From NCBI RefSeq assembly GCF_022879595.1, contig NZ_CP084265.1, positions 2,728,001-2,792,000 of the forward strand: a DNA stretch of 64,000 nt, written 5' to 3'. A model generated the notes under the pieces. It saw only the letters and a list, made by a program, of their open reading frames with translations. It made no database searches and was not told the DNA's origin. Position 1 is the first letter of the stretch; each line of letters starts with the position of its first letter. Position numbers and translations under genes: made by a program. Source of the DNA: Caballeronia sp. Lep1P3. Its GTDB lineage: Bacteria > Pseudomonadota > Gammaproteobacteria > Burkholderiales > Burkholderiaceae. Shown one piece after another: positions 19,687-28,373 of this stretch.

Positions 19687-20514
19687 GTGGATCAACTCGA
19701 AACCGAAGACCAGCCGGGCTACGTCGAGCGGCAGGTGCGAAGGCATCGGCTGGGCGAAAGCGCCGTCGCGGCTGACAACGTCGGCCAGGAATGGCCGGTC
19801 GCGCTGGTGTACAACGGCATCTCTCACGCGGTGATGATGTGCACCCCGCGCGATCTCGAAGCCTTCGCGGTGGGCTTCTCGTTGACCGAGGGCATCGTCG
19901 CGCGAGGCAGCGACATTCACGACATCGAGGTCTATCACCGCGACGATGGAATCGCCCTGCCGCACGCCGAAGTGCATCTGCAGGTGGTGCAGCAGGCATT
20001 TGCGTCGCTCAAGGACAAGCGGCGCGCGCTTGCCGGGCGGACCGGCTGCGGCGTGTGCGGGATCGAAAGCATCGACTTGCTGGATCTGCAACCCGAGCGC
20101 GTGCCGAATACGGGCTTTCTGACGCGCCTCGCGCCCGACGCGATCGCGCGGGCGGCGCGTGAATTGCCGGCGCATCAGCGGTTGACGAAGCTCACCGGCG
20201 GACTGCACGCCGCCGCATGGTGCGACGAACACGGCGCGATCCGCTACGCGTTCGAGGACGTGGGCCGGCACAACGCGCTCGACAAGCTCATCGGACAGCT
20301 CGTGCTGCAACGCGTGGACACGACGCAGGGCTTCGTGTTTCTGTCGAGCCGCGCGAGCTATGAGCTCGTGCGCAAGTCGGCGCGCGTCGGCGTGCCGATG
20401 GTCGCGACGATTTCCGCGCCGACATCGCTTGCCATCGCGATCGCAAAGCAGGCCGGATTGCGGCTCGTGAGCTTCGCGCGCGAGGGCGGCTTCGTCGAGT
20501 ACGAGGTCAAATGA
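19687..20514 (+). CDS. fdhD: Formate dehydrogenase accessory sulfurtransferase FdhD
   Basis: Passes sulfur from the IscS desulfurase to the molybdenum cofactor so that formate dehydrogenase becomes active. It has 275 residues with the functional CxxC loop GRTGCGVCGIESI. HAAAWCDEHGAIRYAFEDVGRHNALDKL, FLSSRASYELVRK and TISAPTSLA are the other family blocks. The GTG at 19687 follows GGAG by 8 bases and matches where homology begins; the frame stays open further upstream. No formate dehydrogenase gene is adjacent. Confidence 0.93.
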   Translation: MDQLETEDQPGYVERQVRRHRLGESAVAADNVGQEWPVALVYNGISHAVMMCTPRDLEAFAVGFSLTEGIVARGSDIHDIEVYHRDDGIALPHAEVHLQVVQQAFASLKDKRRALAGRTGCGVCGIESIDLLDLQPERVPNTGFLTRLAPDAIARAARELPAHQRLTKLTGGLHAAAWCDEHGAIRYAFEDVGRHNALDKLIGQLVLQRVDTTQGFVFLSSRASYELVRKSARVGVPMVATISAPTSLAIAIAKQAGLRLVSFAREGGFVEYEVK

Positions 20515-20532
20515 CCGCGTGACCGCGTGCGC

Positions 20533-20943
20533 TCACTGACCGCCGCACGACACGTCTCCTTCCTTGCAATGAAGCTGCGCTTGCAGATGCGCCGTCTGCG
20601 CTTCGGTGAGCTTTTCGACGCACATCGCGTATTCCATCGAATGGATGCTGCCGCCGCGCGTCGCCATCGTGTCGAACTCGCATTGCGCGTCGCGCCACGC
20701 GAGCCACGACCGTTGCGCCTTGCGCAGTTGCTCGGCGCCATCCTTGCTGACTTTGCCGAGCAGCGTGCGGTAGGTGTCGTTCAGCGTCTGGTCGGCGGCT
20801 TTCAGATCGCGGCCCGCGCATTCGTCCATCGCTATCTGCGTCGCTGCGTTCTTCATGCAGGCAGATGAGTCGGCCCACGCGGGCGCGGTCGCAACGAGGA
20901 GCGTCGCGGCGGTCATGCGAAGGCATAGCCTGAGCGGATTCAT
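20533..20943 (-). CDS. Secreted LprI-like protein (DUF1311)
   Basis: A 136-residue exported protein of the lysozyme inhibitor LprI family. Signal peptide with cleavage after AWA near residue 24; mature part with six cysteines (C29 and C42 among them) likely forming disulfides. CAGRDLKAADQTLNDTYRTL and AQRSWLAWRDAQCEF are the family core. The ATG overlaps the stop of the upstream enoyl-CoA hydratase gene (ATGA). Lysozyme inhibition is known for the mycobacterial namesake only; the role here is inferred. Confidence 0.85.
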   Translation of the reverse strand: MNPLRLCLRMTAATLLVATAPAWADSSACMKNAATQIAMDECAGRDLKAADQTLNDTYRTLLGKVSKDGAEQLRKAQRSWLAWRDAQCEFDTMATRGGSIHSMEYAMCVEKLTEAQTAHLQAQLHCKEGDVSCGGQ

Positions 20944-21704
20944 TCGAACCTCCCGAAATTCGGCCTGCGCTTTTCAAAAAACGCCTGGAACGCCTCGCGT
21001 GCCTCGGGCGCGACGAGCATCCGCGAGAAATGCGCCGCCTCTTCCTCCATTCGCGCGGCCACTTCGTCGCCGTGCGCGCCTTTCATCAGCGCTTTCGTCG
21101 TTCTGAGCGACGAAGCCGGCAGCGCCGCGAGCCTTCGCGCGCGCTCGAACGCGTACGCATCGACTTCGGCGGCGTCGAGCGCACCGTTGACAAAGCCCAT
21201 GCCGATCGCCTCGTTCACATCGAACGCCTCGCCCAGCAAGAGCTTTTCGGCTGCGCGCTGATACCCCGCGATGCGCGGCAGCAGCAGGCTCGACGCCGCC
21301 TCGGGACACAGCCCGAGTTGCACGAACGGCAGCGAGAACTTCGCGTCGCGCGCGGCGTAGACGAGATCGCAGTGCAGAAGCATCGTCGTGCCGATGCCGA
21401 CGGCCACGCCCGCCACCGCCGCCACGACGGGCTTGGGCATGCCGCTCAACCGCCGCAGAAACTGGAAGACGGGCGCATCGAGATCCTCCGGCGGGTTGTT
21501 CAGGAAATCGTCCAGATCGTTGCCCGCGCTGAACGCGCCGCCGTTGCCGCGCAAAAGTACCGCGCGAACGGTCGGGTCCTTCTCGGCTTCGAAGAGGCCG
21601 TCGGCCATTTCCTGATACATCGCCGCCGTGATCGCGTTCTTCTTGTCGGCGCGGTTGAGCACGATCGCCAGCACGCCCTCTGCGCGTTCGATGAGAATAT
21701 CCAT
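20940..21704 (-). CDS. Enoyl-CoA hydratase/isomerase family protein
   Basis: Crotonase-fold enzyme of 254 residues in the beta-oxidation cluster. Oxyanion-hole segments AFSAGNDLDDF and AGVAVGIGTTMLLHCDL are present. Of the two glutamates used by hydratases only the second is clear (LGLCPEAASSL). The first position is replaced by F in FSLPFVQLG, which fits a delta3-delta2 enoyl-CoA isomerase better than a classic hydratase. AGGAG precedes the ATG. Downstream of the thiolase, overlapping the LprI-like gene. Confidence 0.87.
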   Translation of the reverse strand: MDILIERAEGVLAIVLNRADKKNAITAAMYQEMADGLFEAEKDPTVRAVLLRGNGGAFSAGNDLDDFLNNPPEDLDAPVFQFLRRLSGMPKPVVAAVAGVAVGIGTTMLLHCDLVYAARDAKFSLPFVQLGLCPEAASSLLLPRIAGYQRAAEKLLLGEAFDVNEAIGMGFVNGALDAAEVDAYAFERARRLAALPASSLRTTKALMKGAHGDEVAARMEEEAAHFSRMLVAPEAREAFQAFFEKRRPNFGRFE

Positions 21705-21729
21705 GCGCTGTCTCCTGGTGATGACCGCG

Positions 21730-22941
21730 TCAAACGCGCTCGATGATGCCCGCCGCGCCCATGCCGGTGCCGACGCACATCGTCACCATGCCGTACTTCA
21801 GGTTGCGGCGGCGCAGGCCGTGCACGACCGTCGCCGAACGGATCGCGCCCGTCGCGCCGAGCGGATGCCCGAGCGCGATCGCCCCGCCGAGCGGATTGAG
21901 CTTCGACGTGTCGAGGCCCAGATCGTTGATGACCGCGAGCGATTGCGCCGCGAACGCTTCGTTCAGTTCGATCCAGTCGAGGTCGTCCTGCCTCAACCCG
22001 GCGTTCTTGAGCGCCGCGGGAATCGCTTCCTTCGGCCCGATGCCCATGATTTCCGGCGGCACGCCGCGCACCGCGAAGCTCACGAAGCGCGCGAGCGGCG
22101 TCAGGTTGAACTGCTTGAGAATCTTCTCCGACACCACGATCAGCGCGCCGGCGCCGTCGGACGTCTGCGAGCTATTGCCCGCCGTCACCGAACCCTTGTT
22201 CGCGAACACGGGACGCAGCTTCGCGAGCGCTTCGAACGACGTATCGGCGCGCGGGCCTTCATCGAATGCGATCTCGCGCGCGTTCACGCGCACTTCGCCC
22301 GACGCGAGATCCGGAAAGCGCTCGTTGAGCGTATAAGCGGCGATTTCATCGGCGAATTCGCCCGATTGCTGCGCGGCAAGCGCCTTGCGATGCGATTCCA
22401 CCGCGAACGCGTCCTGCGCCTCGCGGCTCACTTTCCAGCGCTCGGCCACGCGCTCGGCGGTCAAACCCATGCCGTATGCGATGCCGATGTCTTCGCTGCG
22501 CTCGAAGATGTGCGGCGACAGCGACGGCTTGTTGCCCATCATCGGCACCATGCTCATCGACTCGCAGCCGGCCGCGATGATCGCATCGGCTTCGCCCACG
22601 CGGATGCGGTCCGCCGCCATCGCGAGCGCCGTGAGGCCGGACGCGCAGAAGCGGTTCACCGTCACGCCGCCGACCGTCTTCGGCAGCCCGGCGAGCAGCG
22701 CGCCCATGCGCGCGACGTTCAGGCCCTGCTCCGCTTCGGGAATCGCGCAGCCGACGATCGCGTCTTCGATCACATTGACGTCGAGCCCCGGCACTTGTGC
22801 GACGGCCGATTTCATCGCGTGGACGAGCAGTTCGTCCGGGCGCGTATTGCGAAACACGCCGCGCGGCGCTCGGCCGATGGGCGTGCGGCTCGCGGCGACG
22901 ATGTATGCGTCCTGCAGTTGCTTGTTTTGCGAATGACTCAT
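21730..22941 (-). CDS. Acetyl-CoA C-acyltransferase (3-ketoacyl-CoA thiolase)
   Basis: Last beta-oxidation step: cleaves 3-ketoacyl-CoA with CoA to acetyl-CoA and a shortened acyl-CoA. It has 403 residues, with acylated cysteine in NRFCASG (C99), histidine in GHPLGATG (H359) and the C-terminal CVGTGMGAAG (C389). It resembles the FadA/FadI group. GGAG precedes the ATG. It follows the FadN-type enzyme by 15 bases in one operon. Confidence 0.94.
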   Translation of the reverse strand: MSHSQNKQLQDAYIVAASRTPIGRAPRGVFRNTRPDELLVHAMKSAVAQVPGLDVNVIEDAIVGCAIPEAEQGLNVARMGALLAGLPKTVGGVTVNRFCASGLTALAMAADRIRVGEADAIIAAGCESMSMVPMMGNKPSLSPHIFERSEDIGIAYGMGLTAERVAERWKVSREAQDAFAVESHRKALAAQQSGEFADEIAAYTLNERFPDLASGEVRVNAREIAFDEGPRADTSFEALAKLRPVFANKGSVTAGNSSQTSDGAGALIVVSEKILKQFNLTPLARFVSFAVRGVPPEIMGIGPKEAIPAALKNAGLRQDDLDWIELNEAFAAQSLAVINDLGLDTSKLNPLGGAIALGHPLGATGAIRSATVVHGLRRRNLKYGMVTMCVGTGMGAAGIIERV

Positions 22942-22956
22942 TGTGTGCTCCGCGTT

Positions 22957-25383
22957 TTAGTTGCGCACCGGCTTGCCGGTCTGCAGCATGCCCATGATCC
23001 GTTCCTGCGTCTTCTGCGTGGCGAGCAGTTCGACGAACGCGCGGCGCTCGAGCGCGAGCAGCCATTCCTCGTCGACGAGACTTCCTCCTTCCACGTCGCC
23101 GCCGCACACCACTTCCGCGATGCGGCTCGCGATCAGGAAATCGTGCTCGCTGATGAAGCGGCCATCGCGCATGTTGACGAGCGACGCCTTGATCGTCGAA
23201 AGCGCGGACCGGCCCGCGACCGGAATCTGCTTTGCGCGCAACGGCGCCCGGTAGCCGGCGTCCGCGAGCGCGCGCGCTTCCTTCGTCGCGATGTCGAGCA
23301 GTTCATGCACGTTGAAGACGATCGTGTCCGACGGCTTCAGATAGCCCATCGCGCGCGCGTCGAGCGCGGAGCCGGAGACTTTCGCCATCGCCGCGTTCTC
23401 GAACGGCTTCTGCAGGAACTTGAGCAGGTCGTTTGTCGCGTTGACGGCGCTCGCGGCTTCGGCCGCGCGCAACGCCGCTTCCTTGAGACCGCCACCCGCC
23501 GGCACGAGACCGACGCCCACTTCGACGAGCCCGATATAGCTTTCGACGTGCGCGACGCGCTTGGCCGAATGCAGCAGCAACTCGCAGCCGCCGCCGAGCG
23601 CGATGCCCGATACCGCCGCCACGACCGGCACGCTGGCGTACTTCACGCGCAGCATGCCTTGCTGGAATTTCCTCACGAACGGCTCGATGCCTTTCGCGCC
23701 GCCCATCATGAACGCGGGCATCGCTTCCTCGAGATTCGCGCCCGCCGAGAACGGACCGCCCGGCGCGCCGAGCGTGAGCGAAGTCGGCTGCCAGATGACG
23801 ACGCCGCGATATTCCTTCTCCGCGAGTTCGATGGCTTGCGTGAGACCGTCGAGCACGCCGGGGCCGATGGTGTTCATCTTCGTCTTGAACGAGACGATCA
23901 CGACATCGGCGCCGTCGCGGTCCAGCCAGGCGCGCACGCTGTCCGTTTCGAAGAGCGTCTTGCCGTAAGTCTTCGGATCGGCGCCCGTCTCGCCGACGAG
24001 CGGCGCGCGGAACACCTGCTTTGCGTAGACGGGCAACGTCGAGCGCGGCTCGTAGCGGCGCGCGGCGGGCGACCACGATCCTTCGTCCGTGTGCACGCCT
24101 TTTTCCGCGACGGGGCCATCCAGAACCCACGCGGGCAGCGGCGCGTTCGAGAGCGCGCGGCCAGCGTCGATGTCTTCCTGCACCCATTTCGCGATCTGCT
24201 GCCAGCCCGCGGCCTGCCAGCTTTCGAACGGCCCCTGATTCCAGCCGAAGCCCCAGCGAATCGCGAGATCGACATCGCGCGCGTTATCCGCGATCGATTC
24301 GAGATGCACCGCGATGTAATGGAACACGTCGCGGAAGATCGCCCAGAGAAACTGCGCCTGCTTGTTGTCGGTCTCGCGCAGGAGCTTGAAGCGCTCGGCG
24401 GGCGCCCGCTTGAGAATGCGCCCGACGAGTTCGTCGGCTTTCGCGCCGCCATCGACGTATTGCGCGGTCTTCGGGTCGAGCACCTTGATCGCGCGGCCTT
24501 CCTTGCGATAAAAGCCCGCGCCGGATTTCTGGCCGAGCGCGCCGTTTTTCACCAGTTCTGCGAGCACGGGCGGCGTCTTGTAGATGTCGAAGAACGGGTC
24601 GTCCGGCAGGTTGTCCTGCATGGTCTTGATGACGTGCGCCATCGTGTCGAGACCGACGACATCGGCGGTGCGGAACGTCGCGGACTTCGCGCGGCCGAGG
24701 CGCGCGCCGGTGAGATCGTCGACTTCGTCGAACCGCAGGCCGAACTTCTCGGCTTCGGCGATGACCGCGAGAATCGAGAACACGCCGACGCGATTCGCGA
24801 TGAAATTCGGCGTGTCTTTCGCGCGCACGACGCCTTTTCCGATGACGCTCGTCAGGAAGGTTTCGAGCTGGTCGAGAATCTCGGGCTTGGTATCGCGCGT
24901 CGGAATGAGTTCAACGAGATGCATATAGCGCGGCGGATTGAAGAAATGCACGCCGCAGAAACGCGCCTTGAGTTCGTCGGAGAAGCCGTTCGACAACTCG
25001 CTAATGGACAGACCCGACGTATTGCTCGCGAAGATGGCGTGCGGCGCGATATGCGGCGCGACTTTCTTGTAGAGATCGTGCTTCCAGTCCATGCGCTCGG
25101 CGATCGCTTCGATGACGAGATCGCATTCGGCGAGCTTCGCGATGTCGTCGTCGTAGTTGGCGGGCTCGATGTGGTGTGCGTCGTCCTTGATGCCTAGCGG
25201 CGCGGGCGAGAGCTTTTTCAGATTCTCGATCGCCTTTATCGCGATGGCGTTCTTTGCGCCTTCCTTCGCGGGAAGATCGAATAGCAGGACCGGCACGCGG
25301 GCGTTGATCAGATGTGCGGCGATCTGCGCGCCCATTACGCCGGCGCCGAGCACGGCGACTTTGCGGATGTTCAGGGTGCTCAA
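22957..25383 (-). CDS. 3-Hydroxyacyl-CoA dehydrogenase/enoyl-CoA hydratase (FadN-type)
   Basis: Bifunctional beta-oxidation enzyme of 808 residues. The N-terminal NAD-binding domain (VAVLGAGVMGAQIAAHL) contains HFFNPP and the 3HCDH C-terminal domains follow. A crotonase domain sits at about 480-690 with GIALGGGCELLLHSAK and VEVGVGLVPAGGG. Dehydrogenase first, crotonase last is the FadN order, the reverse of E. coli FadB. The start is TTG at 25383 with GGAGG seven bases upstream; the family begins here, so the rare start is credible. Between the acyl-CoA dehydrogenase and thiolase genes. Confidence 0.92.
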   Translation of the reverse strand: MSTLNIRKVAVLGAGVMGAQIAAHLINARVPVLLFDLPAKEGAKNAIAIKAIENLKKLSPAPLGIKDDAHHIEPANYDDDIAKLAECDLVIEAIAERMDWKHDLYKKVAPHIAPHAIFASNTSGLSISELSNGFSDELKARFCGVHFFNPPRYMHLVELIPTRDTKPEILDQLETFLTSVIGKGVVRAKDTPNFIANRVGVFSILAVIAEAEKFGLRFDEVDDLTGARLGRAKSATFRTADVVGLDTMAHVIKTMQDNLPDDPFFDIYKTPPVLAELVKNGALGQKSGAGFYRKEGRAIKVLDPKTAQYVDGGAKADELVGRILKRAPAERFKLLRETDNKQAQFLWAIFRDVFHYIAVHLESIADNARDVDLAIRWGFGWNQGPFESWQAAGWQQIAKWVQEDIDAGRALSNAPLPAWVLDGPVAEKGVHTDEGSWSPAARRYEPRSTLPVYAKQVFRAPLVGETGADPKTYGKTLFETDSVRAWLDRDGADVVIVSFKTKMNTIGPGVLDGLTQAIELAEKEYRGVVIWQPTSLTLGAPGGPFSAGANLEEAMPAFMMGGAKGIEPFVRKFQQGMLRVKYASVPVVAAVSGIALGGGCELLLHSAKRVAHVESYIGLVEVGVGLVPAGGGLKEAALRAAEAASAVNATNDLLKFLQKPFENAAMAKVSGSALDARAMGYLKPSDTIVFNVHELLDIATKEARALADAGYRAPLRAKQIPVAGRSALSTIKASLVNMRDGRFISEHDFLIASRIAEVVCGGDVEGGSLVDEEWLLALERRAFVELLATQKTQERIMGMLQTGKPVRN

Positions 25384-25459
25384 TTTGTTGCCTCCGGTTT
25401 TGGGGTTTTTTTGCTAGCGGCGCGATTGGTTGGGGTTTCTCTTTTTTGGTGCTTTTTTT

Positions 25460-25513
25460 CGTGTCGGTCTATTGGCGTTGCCCCTGTGCGGGGCAGCCTA
25501 ATAAACCGACACG
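25460..25513. repeat. 54-base imperfect palindrome (REP-like)
   Basis: Outer arms CGTGTCGGT and ACCGACACG (25460-25468, 25505-25513) enclose nearly complementary inner arms closing on CCCC-TGTGC-GGGG. It lies in the 150-base gap between the acyl-CoA dehydrogenase and FadN-type genes. No T-run follows on either strand, so it is not a standard terminator. The GC core resembles dispersed intergenic hairpins I associate with Burkholderia genomes, but copy number cannot be checked here. Confidence 0.65.
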
Positions 25514-25533
25514 AATTCACGCAGCGCAAAAAC

Positions 25534-27321
25534 TTAAAACCACCCCTCATCAAATTCCATCAACACCCCAACGCCCGCGCGCGCAGCGCGAATACAAGAA
25601 GCCGTCTCCGGCAACAACTTGGCGAAATAAAACCGCGCAGTAGCGAGCTTCGCGGCATAGAACGCATCGCCGGAATCGCGATGATCGAGCGCGATCCGCG
25701 CCATCCGCGCCCAGAAATACGAAAACACCAGATGCCCGACGGTGCGCAAATAAGGCACAGCGGCAGCGCCCACTTCGTCGGGGTTCTGCATCGCCTTCAT
25801 GCCGATTTCCATCGTGAGTTTCTGCACCTTATCGCCGATATCCGCGAGCGGATTGATGAACTCCTGCATCTCCGGCTTGACGCCTTCCTCTTCGACGAAA
25901 TCCGTCACGAGCTTGCCGAAGCGCTTCAGCTTCGCGCCCATGTCGCCGAGAATCTTGCGGCCGAGCAGGTCCAGCGCCTGAATCGAATTCGTACCCTCGT
26001 AAATCATGTTGATGCGCGCATCGCGGACATATTGCTCCATGCCCCATTCGGAAATGAAGCCGTGGCCGCCGTAAATCTGCATCGCGAGATTGGTGCCCTC
26101 GAATGCGTTATCCGTCAGGAACGCCTTGATCACCGGCGTCAGAAGCGCAACGAAATCCGCCGCCTCACGGCGCACCGTTTCGTCTTCGTGCGACAGCTCC
26201 TTGTCGATATTGAGCGCCGCCCAATACGCGAATGCGCGGCCGGCTTCGGCATACGCTTTCTGCGTGAGCAGCATGCGACGCACGTCCGGATGCACGATGA
26301 TCGGATCGGCAGGCTTGTCCGGCGCCTTCGGACCCGTGAGCGAGCGCATCTGCAAGCGCTCTTTCGCGTAGGCGAGCGAGTTCTGATACGCGACTTCCGT
26401 CAGCCCGAGGCCCTGCATGCCGACGCCCAGGCGCGCCGCGTTCATCATCACGAACATGGCATTCAAGCCCTTGTTCGCCTCGCCGACGAGCCAGCCCTTC
26501 GCGCCGTCCAGATTCATCACGCACGTCGCGTTGCCGTGGATTCCCATCTTGTGCTCGATCGAGCCGCACTTGATGCCGTTGCGTTCGCCCGGCGCGCCGC
26601 TCGCGTCCGGCACGAATTTCGGCACGATGAAAAGCGAAATGCCCTTCGTGCCCGCCGGCGCGCCCGGCAGACGCGCGAGCACCAGATGGACGATGTTCTC
26701 GGCCATGTCGTGCTCGCCGCTCGAGATGAAAATCTTCGTGCCGGTGAGCGCGTAAGAACCGTCGGAATTGGGTTCGGCCTTCGTGCGCAGAATGCCGAGG
26801 TCGGTGCCGCACTGCGGCTCGGTCAGGCACATCGTACCGGTCCACACGCCCTCGACGAGCTTCGGCAGATAAACCGATTTCTGCTCCGGCGTGCCATGCG
26901 CGTGCAGGCACTCGTATGCGCCGTGCGACAGGCCCGGGTACATCGTCCAGGCCTGATTCGCCGAATTCAGCATCTCGTAGAGCGCGTTGTTGACGAACGC
27001 GGGCAGCCCTTGCCCGCCATATTCGGGATCGCAGCCGAGCGCGGGCCAGCCCGCCTCCACATATTGGCGATACGCCTCCCTGAAGCCCGACGGCGTCTTA
27101 ACGACGCCGTCGCCTTCATACGTGCAGCCCTCGCGGTCGCCGCTCTGGTTAAGCGGGAACACGACTTCGGAGCAGAACTTGCCGGCTTCCTCGAGCACCT
27201 GATTGATGGTGTCCGCGTCCAGCTCGGCATGCTTCGGCATGCGCTTCAGTTCGGCTTCGACGTTTAGCAGTTCGTGCAGCACGAACTGCATGTCGCGCAA
27301 AGGGGCGGCGTACTGTCCCAT
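25534..27321 (-). CDS. Acyl-CoA dehydrogenase (long, DmdC/FadE-like)
   Basis: FAD enzyme introducing the trans-2 double bond in acyl-CoA. It has 595 residues, longer than the roughly 380 of short-chain types because of an extra C-terminal acyl-CoA dehydrogenase domain. Visible are CLTEPQCGTDLG, IFISSGEHDM, the QIYGGHGFISEWGMEQYVRD block and the catalytic-glutamate motif MIYEGTNSIQ. GGAG precedes the ATG. First enzyme gene after the TetR regulator on the same strand, ahead of FadN-type and thiolase genes. Confidence 0.92.
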   Translation of the reverse strand: MGQYAAPLRDMQFVLHELLNVEAELKRMPKHAELDADTINQVLEEAGKFCSEVVFPLNQSGDREGCTYEGDGVVKTPSGFREAYRQYVEAGWPALGCDPEYGGQGLPAFVNNALYEMLNSANQAWTMYPGLSHGAYECLHAHGTPEQKSVYLPKLVEGVWTGTMCLTEPQCGTDLGILRTKAEPNSDGSYALTGTKIFISSGEHDMAENIVHLVLARLPGAPAGTKGISLFIVPKFVPDASGAPGERNGIKCGSIEHKMGIHGNATCVMNLDGAKGWLVGEANKGLNAMFVMMNAARLGVGMQGLGLTEVAYQNSLAYAKERLQMRSLTGPKAPDKPADPIIVHPDVRRMLLTQKAYAEAGRAFAYWAALNIDKELSHEDETVRREAADFVALLTPVIKAFLTDNAFEGTNLAMQIYGGHGFISEWGMEQYVRDARINMIYEGTNSIQALDLLGRKILGDMGAKLKRFGKLVTDFVEEEGVKPEMQEFINPLADIGDKVQKLTMEIGMKAMQNPDEVGAAAVPYLRTVGHLVFSYFWARMARIALDHRDSGDAFYAAKLATARFYFAKLLPETASCIRAARAGVGVLMEFDEGWF

Positions 27322-27390
27322 GAGTCTCTCCAGTTTCTTCCAGCTTGTGTTGCGCGCCGTCGAACCCTTGGGACGATTCGATCGGCGCCG

Positions 27391-28086
27391 CTAACGGCTG
27401 CCGGTTTGATGCGAAGTTAAATTCGTGGTCGCACTCGCGGCTGCGTGCGGGCCAGGCTCGCCGACTTCGCGCGCGCTGCCATCGCCAGACGAGTCCGACG
27501 CCTGATATGAAACGATCGTCTTTTCCAGCGCGTCCCGCATCAGTTGCACCGCTCCGGGCAAATGCAGGAAGCGCGCGTCGTGATGCAGGCCGAGCGTAAA
27601 GCTGTACAACTCGAAGAGCATCAGTTGCGGGTCCGTGTCCGCTTTCAGATGCCCTTCTTCCTTCGACTGGCGTATCGCCCGCAAAAGCGCCTCGCGCCAG
27701 GTGGTCACGCTGCTGACGAGTTGCTCGCGCACCGCGCTCGCCGCCCGGTCGTCATACTCCACTGCGCCGCTGATATAGATGCAGCCGGTGGTCACTTCCT
27801 CGATGCGCTTTTCCATCCAGCGGCTCATCATGGCCCGCAATCGCGGCAGGCCGCGCGCCTCGCGCAGACTCGGGAAAAACACTTCGTCCTCGAACCGGCG
27901 GTGGTACTCGCGCACCACTTCCACCTGCAAGTCCTCGCGCGAGCCGAAATGCGCGAAGACCCCGCTCTTGCTCATCTGCATCCGCTCGGCCAGAAGGCCG
28001 ATGGTGAGTCCCTCCAGCCCGTCGCGGCTCGCCAGATCCAACGCTGCGTCGAGAATCGCGGCCCGCGTCTGTTCGCCTTTTCGCAT
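27391..28086 (-). CDS. TetR-family regulator of the beta-oxidation cluster
   Basis: Repressor of 231 residues. N-terminal HTH about 7-50 (RAAILDAALDLASRDGLEGL, then SKSGVFAHFGSREDL) and a C-terminal ligand domain. ATG 28086 begins family homology. It sits immediately upstream of the acyl-CoA dehydrogenase gene on the same strand (69-base gap). It is likely a fatty-acid or acyl-CoA-responsive regulator of itself and the operon, by analogy with other TetR fatty-acid regulators. Two palindromes lie in its upstream region. Confidence 0.87.
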   Translation of the reverse strand: MRKGEQTRAAILDAALDLASRDGLEGLTIGLLAERMQMSKSGVFAHFGSREDLQVEVVREYHRRFEDEVFFPSLREARGLPRLRAMMSRWMEKRIEEVTTGCIYISGAVEYDDRAASAVREQLVSSVTTWREALLRAIRQSKEEGHLKADTDPQLMLFELYSFTLGLHHDARFLHLPGAVQLMRDALEKTIVSYQASDSSGDGSAREVGEPGPHAAASATTNLTSHQTGSR

Positions 28087-28121
28087 GATCCTTACCGTCC
28101 TCTCGTGACCCCATTGAAAAC

Positions 28122-28133
28122 GAACGGCCGTTC
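28122..28133. promoter_or_regulatory. Operator-like palindrome GAACGGCCGTTC
   Basis: Perfect 12-base palindrome 36 bases upstream of the TetR-family ATG. Position and symmetry suit a TetR operator; binding is inferred. Confidence 0.45.
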
Positions 28134-28171
28134 TATTATTGTGGCCGCCCGCTGCCGAAACAAGCAATTTA

Positions 28172-28189
28172 TTAGAAACTCGTTTCTAA
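28172..28189. promoter_or_regulatory. Operator-like palindrome TTAGAAAC-TC-GTTTCTAA
   Basis: Perfect 8-base arms with a 2-base centre, AT-rich in a GC-rich genome, 86 bases upstream of the TetR gene. TetR operators often have this size and symmetry. It may be the main site, or belong to another promoter in the 28087-28370 gap, which otherwise holds no gene. Confidence 0.5.
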
Positions 28190-28342
28190 ACCGCTCTCGC
28201 AGTCAATAGCATAAGTCTCAATATTGCCCGTCCCATTGTCGCTTTTTAGGATTGCACTGCCTCTCAGTGACTGCCCGGGTTCCCATTTTCTGGGAGCATT
28301 GCTTGACGTTTAGCAGGTATGTGGACAAATCAGCAGTAATTG

Positions 28343-28373
28343 GGCCGTCATTTGGCCGTCAATAGGCCCGTCA
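28343..28373. repeat. Three near-identical repeats spaced 11 bases
   Basis: GGCCGTCA at 28343-28350 and 28354-28361, then GGCCCGTCA at 28365-28373. The last copy contains the clsB stop codon. Purpose unknown. Confidence 0.6.

Noticed and set aside
21628..25197. 1.2-kilocodon plus-strand open frame over the beta-oxidation genes
   Set aside because: Mirror of real minus-strand genes in a high-GC genome; no recognisable domain.
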